DNA of 64,000 nt from Planoprotostelium fungivorum (lineage: Eukaryota > Evosea > Variosea > Cavosteliida > Cavosteliaceae), in NCBI GenBank assembly GCA_003024175.1, contig MDYQ01000121.1, positions 124,001 through 188,000 on the forward strand, given 5' to 3'. Below, piece by piece: positions 35,847 through 48,275 of this stretch. The notes under the pieces were generated by a model. That model was not told the origin of the DNA, did no database searches, and saw only the letters and a list, made by a program, of their open reading frames with translations. The position numbers and the translations under genes were made by a program. Numbering within the stretch: position 1 is the stretch's first letter; each line of letters begins with the position of its first letter.

Positions 35847-37092
35847 TGAAGATTGAAAGCAGGTCTCCATCAGATTTGTTGTCCATACATCCAGATCTCA
35901 TCTTCTTCATCTTCTCATGATCATAAAGTGGTGCACCAATTTCAACCAACCAGAAATAGATCCCAATATTTCCCTGTGTTGCTGCAAACATTGTCCAATG
36001 GCCTGAAATGAGTCCCATTTTATTCTATTTTGTATCAGACAATACCACTTAATCTCTCACCTGACTGTGGACATATTTGAGTATGTCTAAGCGGTTGTTC
36101 TCTATCAACAAAAGGACAGATATGCAATGACCTCTATCAATTTCAAACTTGGCAACCTGATTGTCATGTCAGATCATGATGATTTGATCCTGTCTGTGAT
36201 TACTTACAGAGAGGTGGCTCTTCTCTATATGCAATAGAGGGATGCTGTTCTCTCTGCACCATAGATAGCTGTCCATATGACCAAGTCTAGCCGCTTCTTG
36301 ACTGAACCACTGAGGAGGGAGAACTTTGTACTTGTCCAAAGCCCACTTCATCATGTCGATGTGTCCCTTCATCATTGCAGAATAATACAACGATGACATC
36401 ATTTCCTCTGAATGATTGTGTTCTAGAATCCACTCCAAGATGTGTTGGTGTCTGTTTGCTGTGGCAGCCTCGATGATGCTCCTTCTTCTTCTCATGGACC
36501 AAAGTCGAAGATCATGCACACAATGATATCCCGGTTTCAGACTCTTGCCCGTGATCCATACGCCTTCGAGTGTCTCGAATCCAGCGAGCCACTTGATGAT
36601 GTCTAAGTGACCCCCCATCGCTGCAGCAGCCATGATCCTAGAACATAGACTTCTCTCTCCCCACTTATTGCATCGCTTGAAGTGATCTCCTCTCTCAACG
36701 GCCCATCTCAGAATGTCCATGTGATGATACCTGGCAGCTATTTTGGCTATCATTAACCAAAATCGTCTCGATCGGCGTTCCTTGATCATCGTCTCGTTGA
36801 TGTGACAGAGGTGCTGGACAATTGATAGCTGACCTCTCGTAGCTGCCGTACTAATCTCTTGACCTCTTCTAGAGGGTCCTCTGATGTTGGATGTCCACCA
36901 ATCGATTAGTTCTACAGTCTCAGTGGGGAATGTCATTTGGTGGGTGATGATGATCTGTGGGTGTATATTATTGATTGCATCGCGCAGCAAAGAGCAGGAG
37001 AAGGCTACGGGCAACAGTTGTCCGCGATCGAAGAAATTGAAGATCTCTTTCAAAACATCGAGAGGTATCGACAGTATACTTCCATCTCTCAT
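35842..37092 (-). CDS. F-box/ankyrin-type repeat protein
   Basis: The N-terminus (LSIPLDVLKEIFNFFDRGQ ... LPVAFSCSLLRDAI) has the shape of an F-box. It is followed by ankyrin-like repeats of the divergent kind common in amoebae and giant viruses: STAATRGQLSIVQHLC, MDILRWAVERG, AAAAMGGHLDIIKWLAG, HILEWILEHN and GHIDMMKWALDKYK. The first exon runs from 37092 to a clear GTAAGT donor near 36208 after SHLS. The second exon (about 36153-36055) continues VAKFEIDRGHCISVLLLIEN and ILKYVHS. The last exon reads HWTMFAATQGNIGIYFWLVEIG to a TAA at 35842-35844. The exact last junction is unsure, because the best-sounding frame needs a weak GTCAGG donor. It is probably a ubiquitin-ligase adaptor or a member of an expanded orphan family. 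The TAA stop overlaps AATAAA. Confidence 0.75.
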
Positions 37093-37175
37093 CTTCTCTT
37101 GATTTAGGATGCGATCTCCATCTGGCGTTGTTTGTTCACCGAATCACAACTTTTAGGTTTTATTTTACCATCACA

Positions 37176-40100
37176 TCACATTTCATCTTTCGAAAAGAGA
37201 GTAGTGTAGGGTTCACATGCGGGAGCGGAATAGCGAGTGGACGTCTCTCTCAGCAGTGGAACAGTCATCAAATCCTCTGGGAACTTGTCCAATTTGAGTT
37301 CTTGTGCCAGAGAGTCACAGAGATCGGGAAAGCGAGGTCTCATCTCTGGATCTTCCTTCCAACAAGCTGCAGACGACATCAGAACATGCGAGAGATGATG
37401 CAATGTACCTCCAATGAGATCGGCTAACCAGGGCTCTGTGTAATCGGGTATTTTCAATCTCTCTCCGTTTTGTATGACTGCCACTGCAGCTTCCACCTGT
37501 GGCGTCATTCAGTGATCGTCTCGAGCATGAAGATCACCGGAGTGTACTCTGGCCAAGGTTCTTCACCGGTTAAGATCTCCCAAACGGTCACACTGAGAGA
37601 TCCATCAGTCTTGGAGAATTTTTCGATTCTACGCACCCGTAAGAAAAGACGTCGGTGGCTACCGAATAGATTCGACCCGTCATGGCTGATGTTGTTCAGA
37701 TGACATTATCGTGAACATCAATGTTGATGCACGATGGTGATCGTGATGATGTGACGACACGTTACCTTCTGGAGCCATCCATTTGATGGGACCGATGTTC
37801 GTCTGTGTCTGTGCCGCCGAATCGACAGATTGCGTTTCTCTCGAGAGACCGAAATCGCTCACTTTGGCGTCTAAATGTTTCGACAACAGAATGTTCCTGG
37901 CGGCGAGATCTCTGTGGATAACCTTCTCCTTGTGAAGGTGGTACATGCCCAACGCTGACCGTCGATCAGATCATCGATCAGATCGCGATCGCGATGACGT
38001 CTCACCTATGCCGAATATCCACTTGTATCTGTGCTCTATGGTCACGTGATTCGCTTGCATGTAATTCAACAGAGAGCCTCCTTCACAAAACTCCCTGAAA
38101 TTTCGTCAGTGTCTCACGACATTCATCTCCTCATTCACGTGATCTACAATCGGTCAGTTCGATTTACATATCTTTCGTGATCTCACCAGAGATAATGGAT
38201 CTGGAGGAAAAGTGACGGCCATGCTGATAAATTTGTCAATGTGATGTCATTCCACGTCATTTTCTCACAATAATACTACGTTCTGTACAACGCGTCAGAG
38301 ATGAAATCTCGATCGTAACTCACCGGATGTGCTTTCAACCTGCGGAGTAAGGCGACCTGTGTGACGTCATACAAAAATTCGCACGTTTCACGTGAAATCC
38401 TTCACCTCTCCCTGTCGTTCGTGTCAGTTTCTATTTTGAATGAAAAGACCCACCATGAAATCACTCAATTGAGTGGTAGTCACGTGTTCCGCTCGGATCT
38501 GCGCGATGTCATCAGAGAACATCGATGCATCTCACTTGTTTCACTGCGACTCTCAAACCTCTGTAATCAGCCTTGTAGACTATTCCAAATGCTCCTGCAC
38601 ATCTTCACCATCGTGTCGATCGATTGAACTCACCGGCTCCGATTTCCTTCAGATTTGACAATTCGCTCCAGGGTGTCTGTCTCGTGTGAACAATAACAAT
38701 GAGATATTATGACTCACTATGGAGTTTTTCGCTTCACCCAATTGTATGCTGTTGAGATCGATCGATTTGAGTTGATTCTTGTAGAGGCTGACGGCTCTCT
38801 TGGAACGGATGTAGATGATGGTGAAGACGATCATGAGGGTGATCAGCACGACACCTCCGACGGCTAAGCAGACGATGATGATCGTCATCTTGTTGTTATT
38901 ATCTGGCTGGAAAAAACGACTCAGCCTAACTGATCATCTCACTGATTGCGATCGTGATCGCACTCATCATCGATCACCGATCACGATCGCGATCGATGAC
39001 AATCTCTCACCGATTTCTCGTCTGGTGGATTGATCACGGCTGGTGATAAAACCTTCACTCTGTCAGAAACATTCCCCGTTGTAGACACACCGAATAGGAG
39101 CCCAAATTCTGACCCGGTTGTGCCATAGCGTCGATGATCTCCGCCACTCTCGATGCCGTTCCTTCGTTCGGTGTCGCAGGCGAAGCCGGTGAGATCGATA
39201 CCCGGACGATGACACTTTTTTTGTCATTCTCTCATCATCGTCATGACACAGATGAGAGATGTAAACGATTTACCTGCCGGAGATGATGGATAAGATCTTC
39301 AGACGACTGATCGATGTGGTAGTCAACTGAGAAAGAGTGTCCAGGAACAGCGTCGAATTGAAATTCTTCACTTGTCCTTCCAATCTCAGTTGTAACGTCA
39401 CCGTTTCGTCTGTGCTCGATCGCTCGCACCTGTCGAGAGAGTTGAGTGGATTTTTTACGCGTGTCATTGTGACTCACTTTGCACCACACGATTGGATGCT
39501 CTGATAGCTGATTGGACATTGGAAGTCATTGGATGACATGTCACATGTCTGTAAGGTGGATGGTAAAACTGCTCCAGATATCATGTTATCTGACAGGTGG
39601 TTGTGGCTGACATCAAATCGTCTCAAACGCTTCAGATTTTCAAGAGAGGGGAGACTTCCGTTCAATTGATTGTTCTGAAGGTAGAGGATCTGTTTGCGTG
39701 TAAGTCTCACGCTTCATTGTCATCTTTTTTCGACATGAGATGTAAGATGTAGATGCATACCTCCAAGTTGACCAACGTATCTACGACGCTCAGTTGTCCT
39801 CTCAATTGATTATTCGACAGATCCACGTCGATCAATTTGACCTTCCCAGAGATATCAGGTACCACGCCTGTCTCTCTTCATTCCACACGAAACTATTTCT
39901 CTCTCACCGCTGAATGCATTGTGGCTGAGATTCAGATGAGATACCGAAGCGAGGCCCTTCACGAGGTCAGTCGATCCACTGAATCGATTCGAAGACAAGT
40001 CCAAGATCAACAGATCGGCCGAGAAAATGGAAACGGGTCCTTCCATGTCGTTGTGGTCCAACTTGAGACGTAAGAGAGTGCGTATGTCGTAGAGTTCGTC

Positions 40101-43100
40101 GGGGATATGTCCTTTCATCTTGTTGTAGGACAAATCGAATCTGACGGGCGTCAGCTGAGATGTGACGTCGCTTCGAAATTTAAATCTCCCGCCCACTCAC
40201 TCTTCGAGATGGTTGAACAATTCGATGGACGGTGGAATGGTCGCAGAGATCGAGTTGTGAGACAGATTGAACACCTGACCGTTTGAATTTCGAATTTCAA
40301 TCTTCCCGCCCTCACCTGCAGTCCGCTGAGCCTCAACAGGGGTGTTAAATCGTTCGATATCAATCGATTGTAACCCAAACTCAATTGTGTCAAACGATTC
40401 AGGTTACCAAGAGAATCAGGGATCTATCCATTTTCAGTGGCTCTTCTTCTTTACGATTACCTGTCCGGACAGATCGTTGTTGTGTAAGAGTAACGTCTTC
40501 AGTAGATTCAACTGTCCCAGATCTCCCGGTATCGTTCCTGATGACGTCATCGTCCGTCTACAACCTGACAAATTCACCTGACAGAGCGTTGTTCGACATG
40601 TCTAATTCCGTTAGAGATGGAAAACTGAAGTGTGTCATTTCACTGGATCACGTTCGACCTCACTCACTTGTCACTGGTGAACATGGTTAAGAGGTAGCCT
40701 CTGAAGAGGTTGTCCGACATGTAACAGTGTGTCATCAGTTGGAATCGCTTCACTGTTCCATCGAAACTCTGCGGTGTCTATTCTCTTTTCATTTCCGTTC
40801 GTGTTTTACATGATAATGAAGAATATACTTCTACAGAATGAATGGACTCACGTTACTGTCTATGAATCGATTGAACGATGAGTCGAAGTAGATGAGATTG
40901 TAAGGAAGCTGAAACAAGACTTTCCCCGAGAAAGAATTGTGGCTGATGTCGAGGTAAACGAGGCTGACGTGCGTCGGGGGTGACACGCATTGGTTGTCGA
41001 AGAAGTAACCCGACATATTATTGTAAGACAGATCGACCTGTCATCCTCAGCATGTAAGATCTACAATTCATACTGACCTTCCTCAGAAGATTACAAGTAG
41101 ATAGGGCGTGAGGTATACCGCTGAGATTGTTATTCGACAAGATGATGATCTGCGACGGTGAAAATCGACAGATACTATCCGGTAAGCTTCCTTCGATGTT
41201 GTTGTACGACAGATCCAGAGTCGTCAGCGCTGCACTCGTAGATGAGATCGAGTCGAATCGGAGATGTGCTCACATCCCATACCCGAGAAGACGTCGGGTA
41301 GAACGCCTGACATCTGATTGTAGCTGATCTTGAGAACGTTGAGTGAAAACAGATTGGACATGCTGGGAGGTAAACTGCCCGACAGATTGTTGTGACTCAG
41401 TATCAGCGAATTTAACGACCCCATTCGCATCCATATGTCGGGTATCTGAGTGGGTCATCGGTCTACAACGTTGTAGATCGTCACCTCTCCACTCAGTTGA
41501 TTGTAGGATAAATCGAGAGTGACCAAGTTGGTGTTGTTGACGTAGGCTAACGGTATCGTACCGTTGAATCGGTTTCCCGCCCTAACGAGTGAGACGTACG
41601 GTGGAGATATCATACTCACAGATTCAGATTGACTAGATTTGTCGGAAGTATGGGAAGCTCCCCCTCGAAGTCGTTGAAATCTAGGCTCAGGTAGGGTACC
41701 TGTACGCATCACACGACGTGTACGACGTCACGTTACGTACCGACAGGTTGAGGTATTTGGGTAGCCTGCCCGACAATCTATTCTTAGACAAGTCTAACTG
41801 TATCATCTTCTTGATATGAGGTAGTGGTCGTAAATTTCCTTGAAAGAAATTATTCGATAGATCTGTCCATGTCAGAAGAGTGACGTGCCACACGCATCAG
41901 CCCACCCAGAGTGGTCAACACGGTCAAAGTGGAGAGTATGTCATTGACCTGTCACTGTCATCTTCTACGTGTGACACGCCATCACCTCTCCATCCAGAAA
42001 ATTATCCGAGAGGATGAGAGTCGTCAGCGTATTGTTCAATTGGTCCCAAATCTTTGGTATCGTCCCTACGTACTGTGAGTCATCCGTCTCAACGATCTTT
42101 CTTCTTATTTCGATCGTCTACAACGAGTGATATTTCCATCTCATTTCACCGTTGAAATTGTTGTCGCCCAGGTGAATCGTGTTTAGAGGTAATCTACCGA
42201 GTGAATCGGGCAAGGGACCTTCTAAACGATTCGCAAATGCACCGAAATAAGTCAACTGTGTCAGATTCGACAGATCAGGGAGACGCCCGTAGATGCTGTT
42301 ACTGCGGATCTCAAACTGCGCGGGTCGTTTGAATTTCAAAAGGGGGCGTGACGGTTACTCACGTATTGGAGGGAGACGCAAGAGGACAGATCCGATGGTA
42401 TCTCAGATTGTATCTCGTTCAGACTGAGATCTGCGACCGTCAAATGTGGTTCATTTTTGAAGAATAAAATGAAATAAATGTCTGCGATGGGATGTTCAAC
42501 ACACCGAACCAAACTAATTGCTTGAGATTTCCAATGCTATCCGGCATGGAGGTCAAATGATTGTAGATTGCGGTGAAATGCACCATTTGAGTGGCGTTGC
42601 GGAAGGAATCTGGAATCGCTACAGAGTGTCAAACTACAACCTGCCAATCTCCCTCTCCCACCTCCGTGTATGGAATTGTGATCGGCGTTGAAGAACTGTA
42701 TGGGTGCTAAGAATAGATCTTCCGGTAGTGGCTCCTGGATGCTGCGTGACGTCAGATGATGTCATCAATATGTGATTCACTCCATGCTGGGAATACTGAG
42801 GTAAGTCAGATTTGTTTTTCCAAATCCATAAGGAATGCTCTTTACCGTCAACGTGTTCGAGCTGCGTATCGTGAGAAAGAATCAATTCGAATAAATTCAC
42901 GTGAAATCTAGATATTGGAGGCTCGTTAGATTCGTGAGGCAGGGGGGTATGACAGTCATTCCGGAGAAAGCGAACTCGATGCGCTGACGACATGGGTGAA
43001 ATTTTCGAATTTCAAATTCACCTCGAGGGCGGGAGTCTGACACAAGAAGGGAGGTAGTTCCCCTAAACTGTTCCCAGACATCAGAAAATATCTCAATCGA

Positions 43101-44624
43101 CCCAACTGCCAGAGACAAGAAGGAAGAGTGTTGATGTCATTGTCATTCAGATTCAATATCTACGTCCCATCAGTCGATCGATGATGAACGTCCGCACCTC
43201 TAAACGAAAGAGCTGACAGAGAGAGGGAGGAATTACGTTGGATATCCTTCCCAGACCTCTGACGGTTAGACTCTTCAGGGAGGTCATGTTTCCGATGCAA
43301 GGTGGGATAGAGCCCCTCACTCCACTGTTATCCAGTGTGAGCACCTGTCTCGACGTCAGCGTTCGATCTCATCGTGTGGTTGTGAGCACGGTGCGATGAT
43401 GATGAGACGATGATGATGTGATGATCAAAGAGAGTCGTTCACCTCTAAATCGGTCAAGTTACAGATACCCTGTGGAATGTCTCCGAACATCTTATTGTTT
43501 ACATACACCAATTCTCGAAGTGCAAGCCTCCCCATACAGTGTGGAATCATATTGTTGATTCCCGCCTTGACAAAGTACAATCGTCTCAATGTCACCAGAT
43601 CACACAGGCTGTCTGGGATAGCTCCCAAGTTGTTACCGTTCAGAGAGAGATACTGATGACGAGGTTAACTCATCGGCGGTTGCAGTGGATCACCTCTAAA
43701 GAGTGGCTGCGAACTGTGGAAGGGAAAGAGGACAGGGCGTTGTTGTCTAAGACGAGTCGTGTCAGTTGAGGTAAATCGAAGGTGCAATTGTTGAGGCCTC
43801 CTCTCAATTGTGTCGACGTTAAATCGAGTTCCTATTGGATATAAATTGATGGAGTGATGATCAGGTGATGGTCATCTTTCGTTTTGGTTGTGGTTCTCAC
43901 CTGCAGACTGTTGAGAGAGCAGATGATGGAAGGAAAGACGTCGCCAATATTGACGCCCGCCAGATTTAACACTTGAAGGTTGACCAGATTACTCATCGAA
44001 CTTGGCAGCTGCATCATTCAATGTGTGATGAAACGACGTCGCGACTCACGGGACCAGATAGAGACGTGGAGCTGAAATCGATGTATTGGAGTTGTACATT
44101 TTTCGTCAAAACCGAAGATATGTTGCCTTGTATCGTGTTGTCTGTCGTGATTGAGGATGAATGAATGAAATGTAGAAGTGACGGCTCACTGGACAGATCC
44201 AGATGTTTTAGGTGGGGGAGGTCCCTCCACAAGTCAACGGGAAAGAATCCACTCGCGTTGTTGCTGCCGAGTGATATGCGATCTACGTTGCCTGGAATGT
44301 CGTGAGTGGGTGAAGTATTCGAACCGACCACCTTTTCCATCACAACCGACGCCGTAGAAGGAACAAGGTTGTGTCCCTATGATGTTATCAGTTCCTGTGT
44401 GACGCTGATGTGATCTCACCGTTCCACCCATTGTTGTTTAACCACTGCGATCCTGTACATGTTTGAGATAATCTATATATTTTGTTTCACATTAGGAGTG
44501 TAGGGTAGGTCGTATGAGAAGGAATGTCACCTGACAGGCTACTGTACAGAACTTCGAGTGCCTGTAATTCACTCCCCACAGAGACATGGAGGGCGAACAA
44601 TAGGAAAATGGTGGTCCCTCTCAT
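37176..44624 (-). CDS. Leucine-rich-repeat receptor kinase with tyrosine-kinase-like catalytic loop
   Basis: This is a 7.4-kb gene for a single-pass receptor kinase. The ATG at 44624 opens a signal peptide (MRGTTIFLLFALHVSVGSEL). A plant-type N-cap follows (WNG ... CSFYGVGCDG, about 44430-44330), then some twenty LRRs between about 44290 and 39480 of the plant-like form L..L.L..N.LsG.iP (LSHNNLSGSLPPSMSNL, LDLSYNQLSGEV, LQNNQLNGSLPSLENL). A membrane helix lies at about 38885-38820 (IIIVCLAVGGVVLITLMIVFT), then a basic juxtamembrane segment. The kinase domain has EIGAGAFGIVYKADYRGLRV with VAVKQ (ATP lysine), VIHRDLAARNILL (catalytic loop, tyrosine-kinase style), VSDFGLSRE and IKWMAPE. The C-lobe ends CWKEDPEMRPRFPDLC. 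All key catalytic residues are present, so it should be active. Introns cut many LRR modules at the same residue. The ligand is unknown. Individual splice sites were not all fixed. Confidence 0.88.
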
Positions 44625-45498
44625 CGCATCCCCTTGTGTTGATTTGTGTATTTTTTAAATTGACACCCGATGCGGCTGTGACAATTTTATTTGGATTTAT
44701 CCTTCTATGGGAAGGCTGGATGAGGTGCGCTTCCACGAGGTTAGATGTGAGTATGGATCGTATCTTTTATCAGTTACTTTGATCCGCTTCTGATAGAAAA
44801 GATCTTCACTTTCCCCTCAGATCATCGTCTCCTCATCTGCAGTACAAAGCGTCATCGTCACCATCATCTTCGCACGTTCATCGGTTGGCTCTACGACCCA
44901 CGATCGACAGATCCGATCGAACCATCTGTTGCGTTTCCTCTGCACATGAGATATCCGACGACCCACTTGTGACAACATAGTCCTCTTCTAAAGGCTGATC
45001 ATCTTACCATATCGAGCCTTTCACTATGTCCTATCCGGAGAACTTGTTCCTTCTGCCTAATTTCAAATTTCCATCAATTTCCATCCCCAAATTTCGAGAG
45101 CGGAATGAGAAATTCTCCGGATGTCATCTAGGTCTTAGAGTCTCAGTGTCCGCGACAGCACACCTCCTGGATCACTCACCTTCACTAGGCGATCTGCCTC
45201 TATATTCTCCCTCGTGAAGACCTTCTACTCGCTCGAAAGCGTCGCCGACGTCACCCTCTCTAAGAGAAAGTGTGGGATCACACGTTCTAACCGGTAAACA
45301 GCATAGAGGAAGAGCGAACGAAGAGGATAGAGTGGGTGTGGTGTGTATAGGGTTTAGAGTTGGAACTCGTTTGTGACGTCGGAGTATTGATTTGTTCCGA
45401 GGGCCGAGTGAGAAGTTACAGCCGTGAGGAAGCATTTTGAAACGGACAGACAACACACAACCACGCAGCAGTATCATAGACATATAAAATAAACACGA
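44625..45498. other. Divergent intergenic region, no gene seen
   Basis: This is about 870 bases between the starts of the LRR receptor kinase (-) and the CAMK-like kinase (+), presumably both promoters. A TATAAAAT lies only about 15 bases before the ATG at 45499. Open frames near 45026-45217 and 45172-45483 show no family features. Confidence 0.5.
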
Positions 45499-46903
45499 AT
45501 GGGAGCTATACGACGATTGAGCTTGACACTACAGAGAGGTGTGTGACTGGATAATGATAATGTTGATGGATATTGATGTTGTCATCAGTGAAGGACGCTC
45601 TCCCAACTCAGACGAGGAAATTAGAGACATATTATGAAATATTGGACAAGATTGGATCTGGTTCTTCTGGTGAAGTCAGATTGGCCCGCCGCAAGGACAA
45701 TGGAAAGTTTGTGGCACTCAAGATGATCAGAAGGGTACGCATCACGGAGGAGGAGATCCAAAATGAGATCCAGATATTGAGGAAGCATGGCAGACATGAG
45801 GGCATCGGTCGCCTCATAGAGGTCTTTGATCAAGGCAAAGTCGTAGTGCTTGTGATGGACTAGTGAGTGACACATGGACCAAGTCCCTTCACCATCTAAC
45901 CTCCACCCAGCTTGAATGGAGGTACATTGTGGGATTACATCAAGAAGAAGGGAGTCATGAAAGAGTCAGAGGTCGTTCCCATCATGAAAGACATCTTTGA
46001 AGCTCTGGCCTACCTCCACTCCAACGGTGTCGCCCATCGCGATATCAAACCCCAAAACGTGCGTTCTCCCCTCCATCAGCATCTTCTGACCTCCATCTCA
46101 GATGTTGATGCACAAGAGCCGCGATGGCACTCGCACCACCCACCTCATCGACTTTGGCTTCGCCACTCGCGACGGGGACTCCAGCATGAGCCTCGCTTAA
46201 GACACCCTTGGTTGCAATCTGAAGGCAGAGTGGGCAGCTCGTGAATGGATGTCCACAATGAGAGCTCAAGCATGAGCCGATGAGATGTTATTGTATAGAC
46301 TGCTGCATAAGCCAGTTCAAGAAGAACGATAATATGATATACAAATAAGTGATTGTACAGAATTTACTGNTCGCGATATCAAACCCCAAAACGTGCGTTC
46401 CCCCCTCCATCTGCATCTTCTGACCTACATCTCAGATGTTGATGCACAAGAGCCGCGATGGCACTCGCACCACCCACCTCATCGACTTTGGCTTCGCCAC
46501 TCGCGACGGGGACTCCAGCATGAGCCTCGCCTGCGGATCACTTCCTTACGCCGCCCCCGAACTCCTCGCCGGAAAGGGTTACTCAAAGAACGTAGACGTA
46601 TGGTCGGCCGGTATTCTTCTCTACACCATGTGAGACGAACACCATCACCATCGACCTCTATGTCTAACATCATGCAGGTTACTGGGCACGACACCCTACA
46701 ACCAAGTCGAGAAGACGAGAATCAAATCTGCCATCGCCAACGGACAGATCGAGTACCCCGAAGACATGTACTCCAAGTTGTCGATAGATGCACAGGACAT
46801 CCTCTCACGCATGCTGACTCTGGACCCTTCAAAGAGATGGTCGGCCGCTCAGATTCTAAGACACCCTTGGTTGCAATCTGAAGGCAGAGTGGGCAGCTCG
46901 TGA
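45499..46903 (+). CDS. CAMK/SNF1-like serine/threonine protein kinase (interrupted by an assembly join)
   Basis: The exons are 45499-45538, 45589-45862, 45911-46058 and then, after the join, from about 46434. The kinase domain fills nearly the whole protein: YEILDKIGSGSSGEVRLARR (glycine loop), VALKMIRR (ATP lysine), VVLVMDYLNGGTLWDYI, VAHRDIKPQN (catalytic loop, Ser/Thr type), LIDFGFATRDG (DFG), CGSLPYAAPELLAGKGY (activation segment and APE), VDVWSAGILLYTML and the end RWSAAQILRHPWLQSEGR. No regulatory tail or calmodulin-binding site is visible. A single N at 46370 lies between two near-identical fragments. The left one (46037-46369) lacks the counterpart of 46530-46856 and ends the frame early. 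The right one (46371 on) is complete. Reading the right copy in place of the left gives an intact kinase of about 310 residues. Confidence 0.82.
46037..46369 (+). repeat. Duplicated kinase-gene fragment left of a single-N join
   Basis: Bases 46037-46195 match 46371-46529, and bases 46196-46369 match 46857-47031. A few substitutions separate the copies (for example CTCAAGCATGAGCCGATG against CTCGAGCATGAGCCGTTG). The left copy lacks the 327 bases that lie between these parts in the right copy. A single N at 46370 separates the copies. An unmerged allelic or mis-assembled contig end is the simplest reading. Confidence 0.8.
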
Positions 46904-47308
46904 ATGGATAGTCCACAATGAGAGCTCGAGCATGAGCCGTTGAGATGTTATTGTATAGACCGCCGCATAAGCCAGTTCAAGAAGAACGATAATATGATGA
47001 TATATAAATAAGTTATTGTACAGAACTTACTGTCTTCTTCATCTTAGCGCGTCTGTTGATATTTCAAGTTGGAATGAAGATGAATGGAGGAGGATGTGTT
47101 GGCGATGGGTGTGATGTGAGGTGGTGAGCTGATAGGGCGTCGATTGGAGTACTATACGTATCAAGGACACGGTGGAGGTATCACGTGCTCCGCACGGCTT
47201 CACAAAAAGTGGGGGAAAACCCAGATTTTCTGTACCGCACATACAATGTCATACATCACGGGGAGGAGAAACAGCAACACCATAGCACGCACGTAGAATA
47301 CGAACGAC
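46904..47308. other. Intergenic region, no gene seen
   Basis: This is the spacer between the kinase stop and the aquaporin start, about 400 bases. It includes the kinase 3' end (ATAAATAAG near 47010) and probably the aquaporin promoter. Confidence 0.5.
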
Positions 47309-48274
47309 ATGTCACAGGAAAAGACTTCCCTTCTTCAGAAGGTGAGAGACCGATGGTGATGTTGTATGAGACGATTTACCGTGATATTGCAGACCGAAAC
47401 GGCCATCGAAGAAGAATTTCATTGGATATTCTCATCGACAGAGTTGAGGGATGCCCGATTATGGAGAGCCACCCTCGCAGAGTTCTTGGGAACTTTCCTA
47501 CTCATCGTCGTTGGAATCAGCGTTGAATTATTACATCACGACAATGTACTACTGGTCGCCATAGCTTGGGGTCTTTTAGAGGTCATCTTGGTGAGTACCT
47601 CTTTCTCACCATCTTCTCACATTGCATCCTAGATTTTTGTCTTTGAAGAGATATCTGGTGCCCAATTGAATCCAGGAGTGAGTTGTGCATCATCTCGTGA
47701 ACGATCTAAATACTGATCAGACATCCTTCGGCACCTTTCTGGCCGGAAAACAGAGTCTGTTGAGGACTCTATTTTTCACTCTCGTTCAATTCATAGCTGG
47801 GCTCTTAGCCGTTCCCATGATGATGGCCTTGCTATCCCCTGATCTACGTCATGATGATGAATATCGCTTCTGTGTGACCGAAATTCTGGCGGGAAATCGA
47901 GGGAGAGCCCTGGTCGTAGAGACCTTCATCACCTTCCTCTTCGTCTTTGTCGATTTCTCCCTCACACTGAACCCCATCCAACCCATCGTGGTGTCTAAAG
48001 TCGCCGCTCCCTTCGCCATCGGGGCGACCATGACCCTCAATGCACTCCTGGCCCTTCACATCACCGGAGGTGAACCACATCGTCCATCATTAAAACATGT
48101 CTGAATGAGACAGCGTCGGGTAATGCAGCCCGCAGCTTTGGACCTGCCGTCTACGCTGGATATTGGAAGGACCACTGGATCTACTGGGTGGGCTGTTACC
48201 TCGGTGCGGCCCTCGCTGCCATCCTCTTCAGAGCTTTCATCCACGGTAACGATAACGAGAAGAAAGAAGAATAA
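47309..48274 (+). CDS. Aquaporin / MIP-family channel with non-canonical NPA boxes
   Basis: This is a membrane channel of about 230 residues in five exons (47309-47341, 47393-47590, 47633-47677, 47721-48069, 48114-48274). The order of hydrophobic segments fits MIP proteins: RATLAEFLGTFLLIVVGISV (helix 1 with the E-x-x-x-T/F motif), LLVAIAWGLLEVILIFVFEE, the first half-helix SGAQLNPGTSFGTF, LVQFIAGLLAVPMMMALL, VVETFITFLFVFVDFSLTL, VAAPFAIGATMTLNALL, the second half-helix SGNAARSFGPAVYAGYW and WVGCYLGAALAAILFRAF. The family signature is unmistakable, but the first NPA is NPG and the second is NAA. The pore is therefore unorthodox and water or glycerol selectivity cannot be assumed. An intron falls exactly after the NPG. 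The stop overlaps AATAAA. Confidence 0.92.
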
Positions 48275-48275
48275 A
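48270..48275 (+). terminator. Poly(A) signal overlapping the aquaporin stop codon
   Basis: AATAAA contains the TAA stop (48272-48274). Confidence 0.6.
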
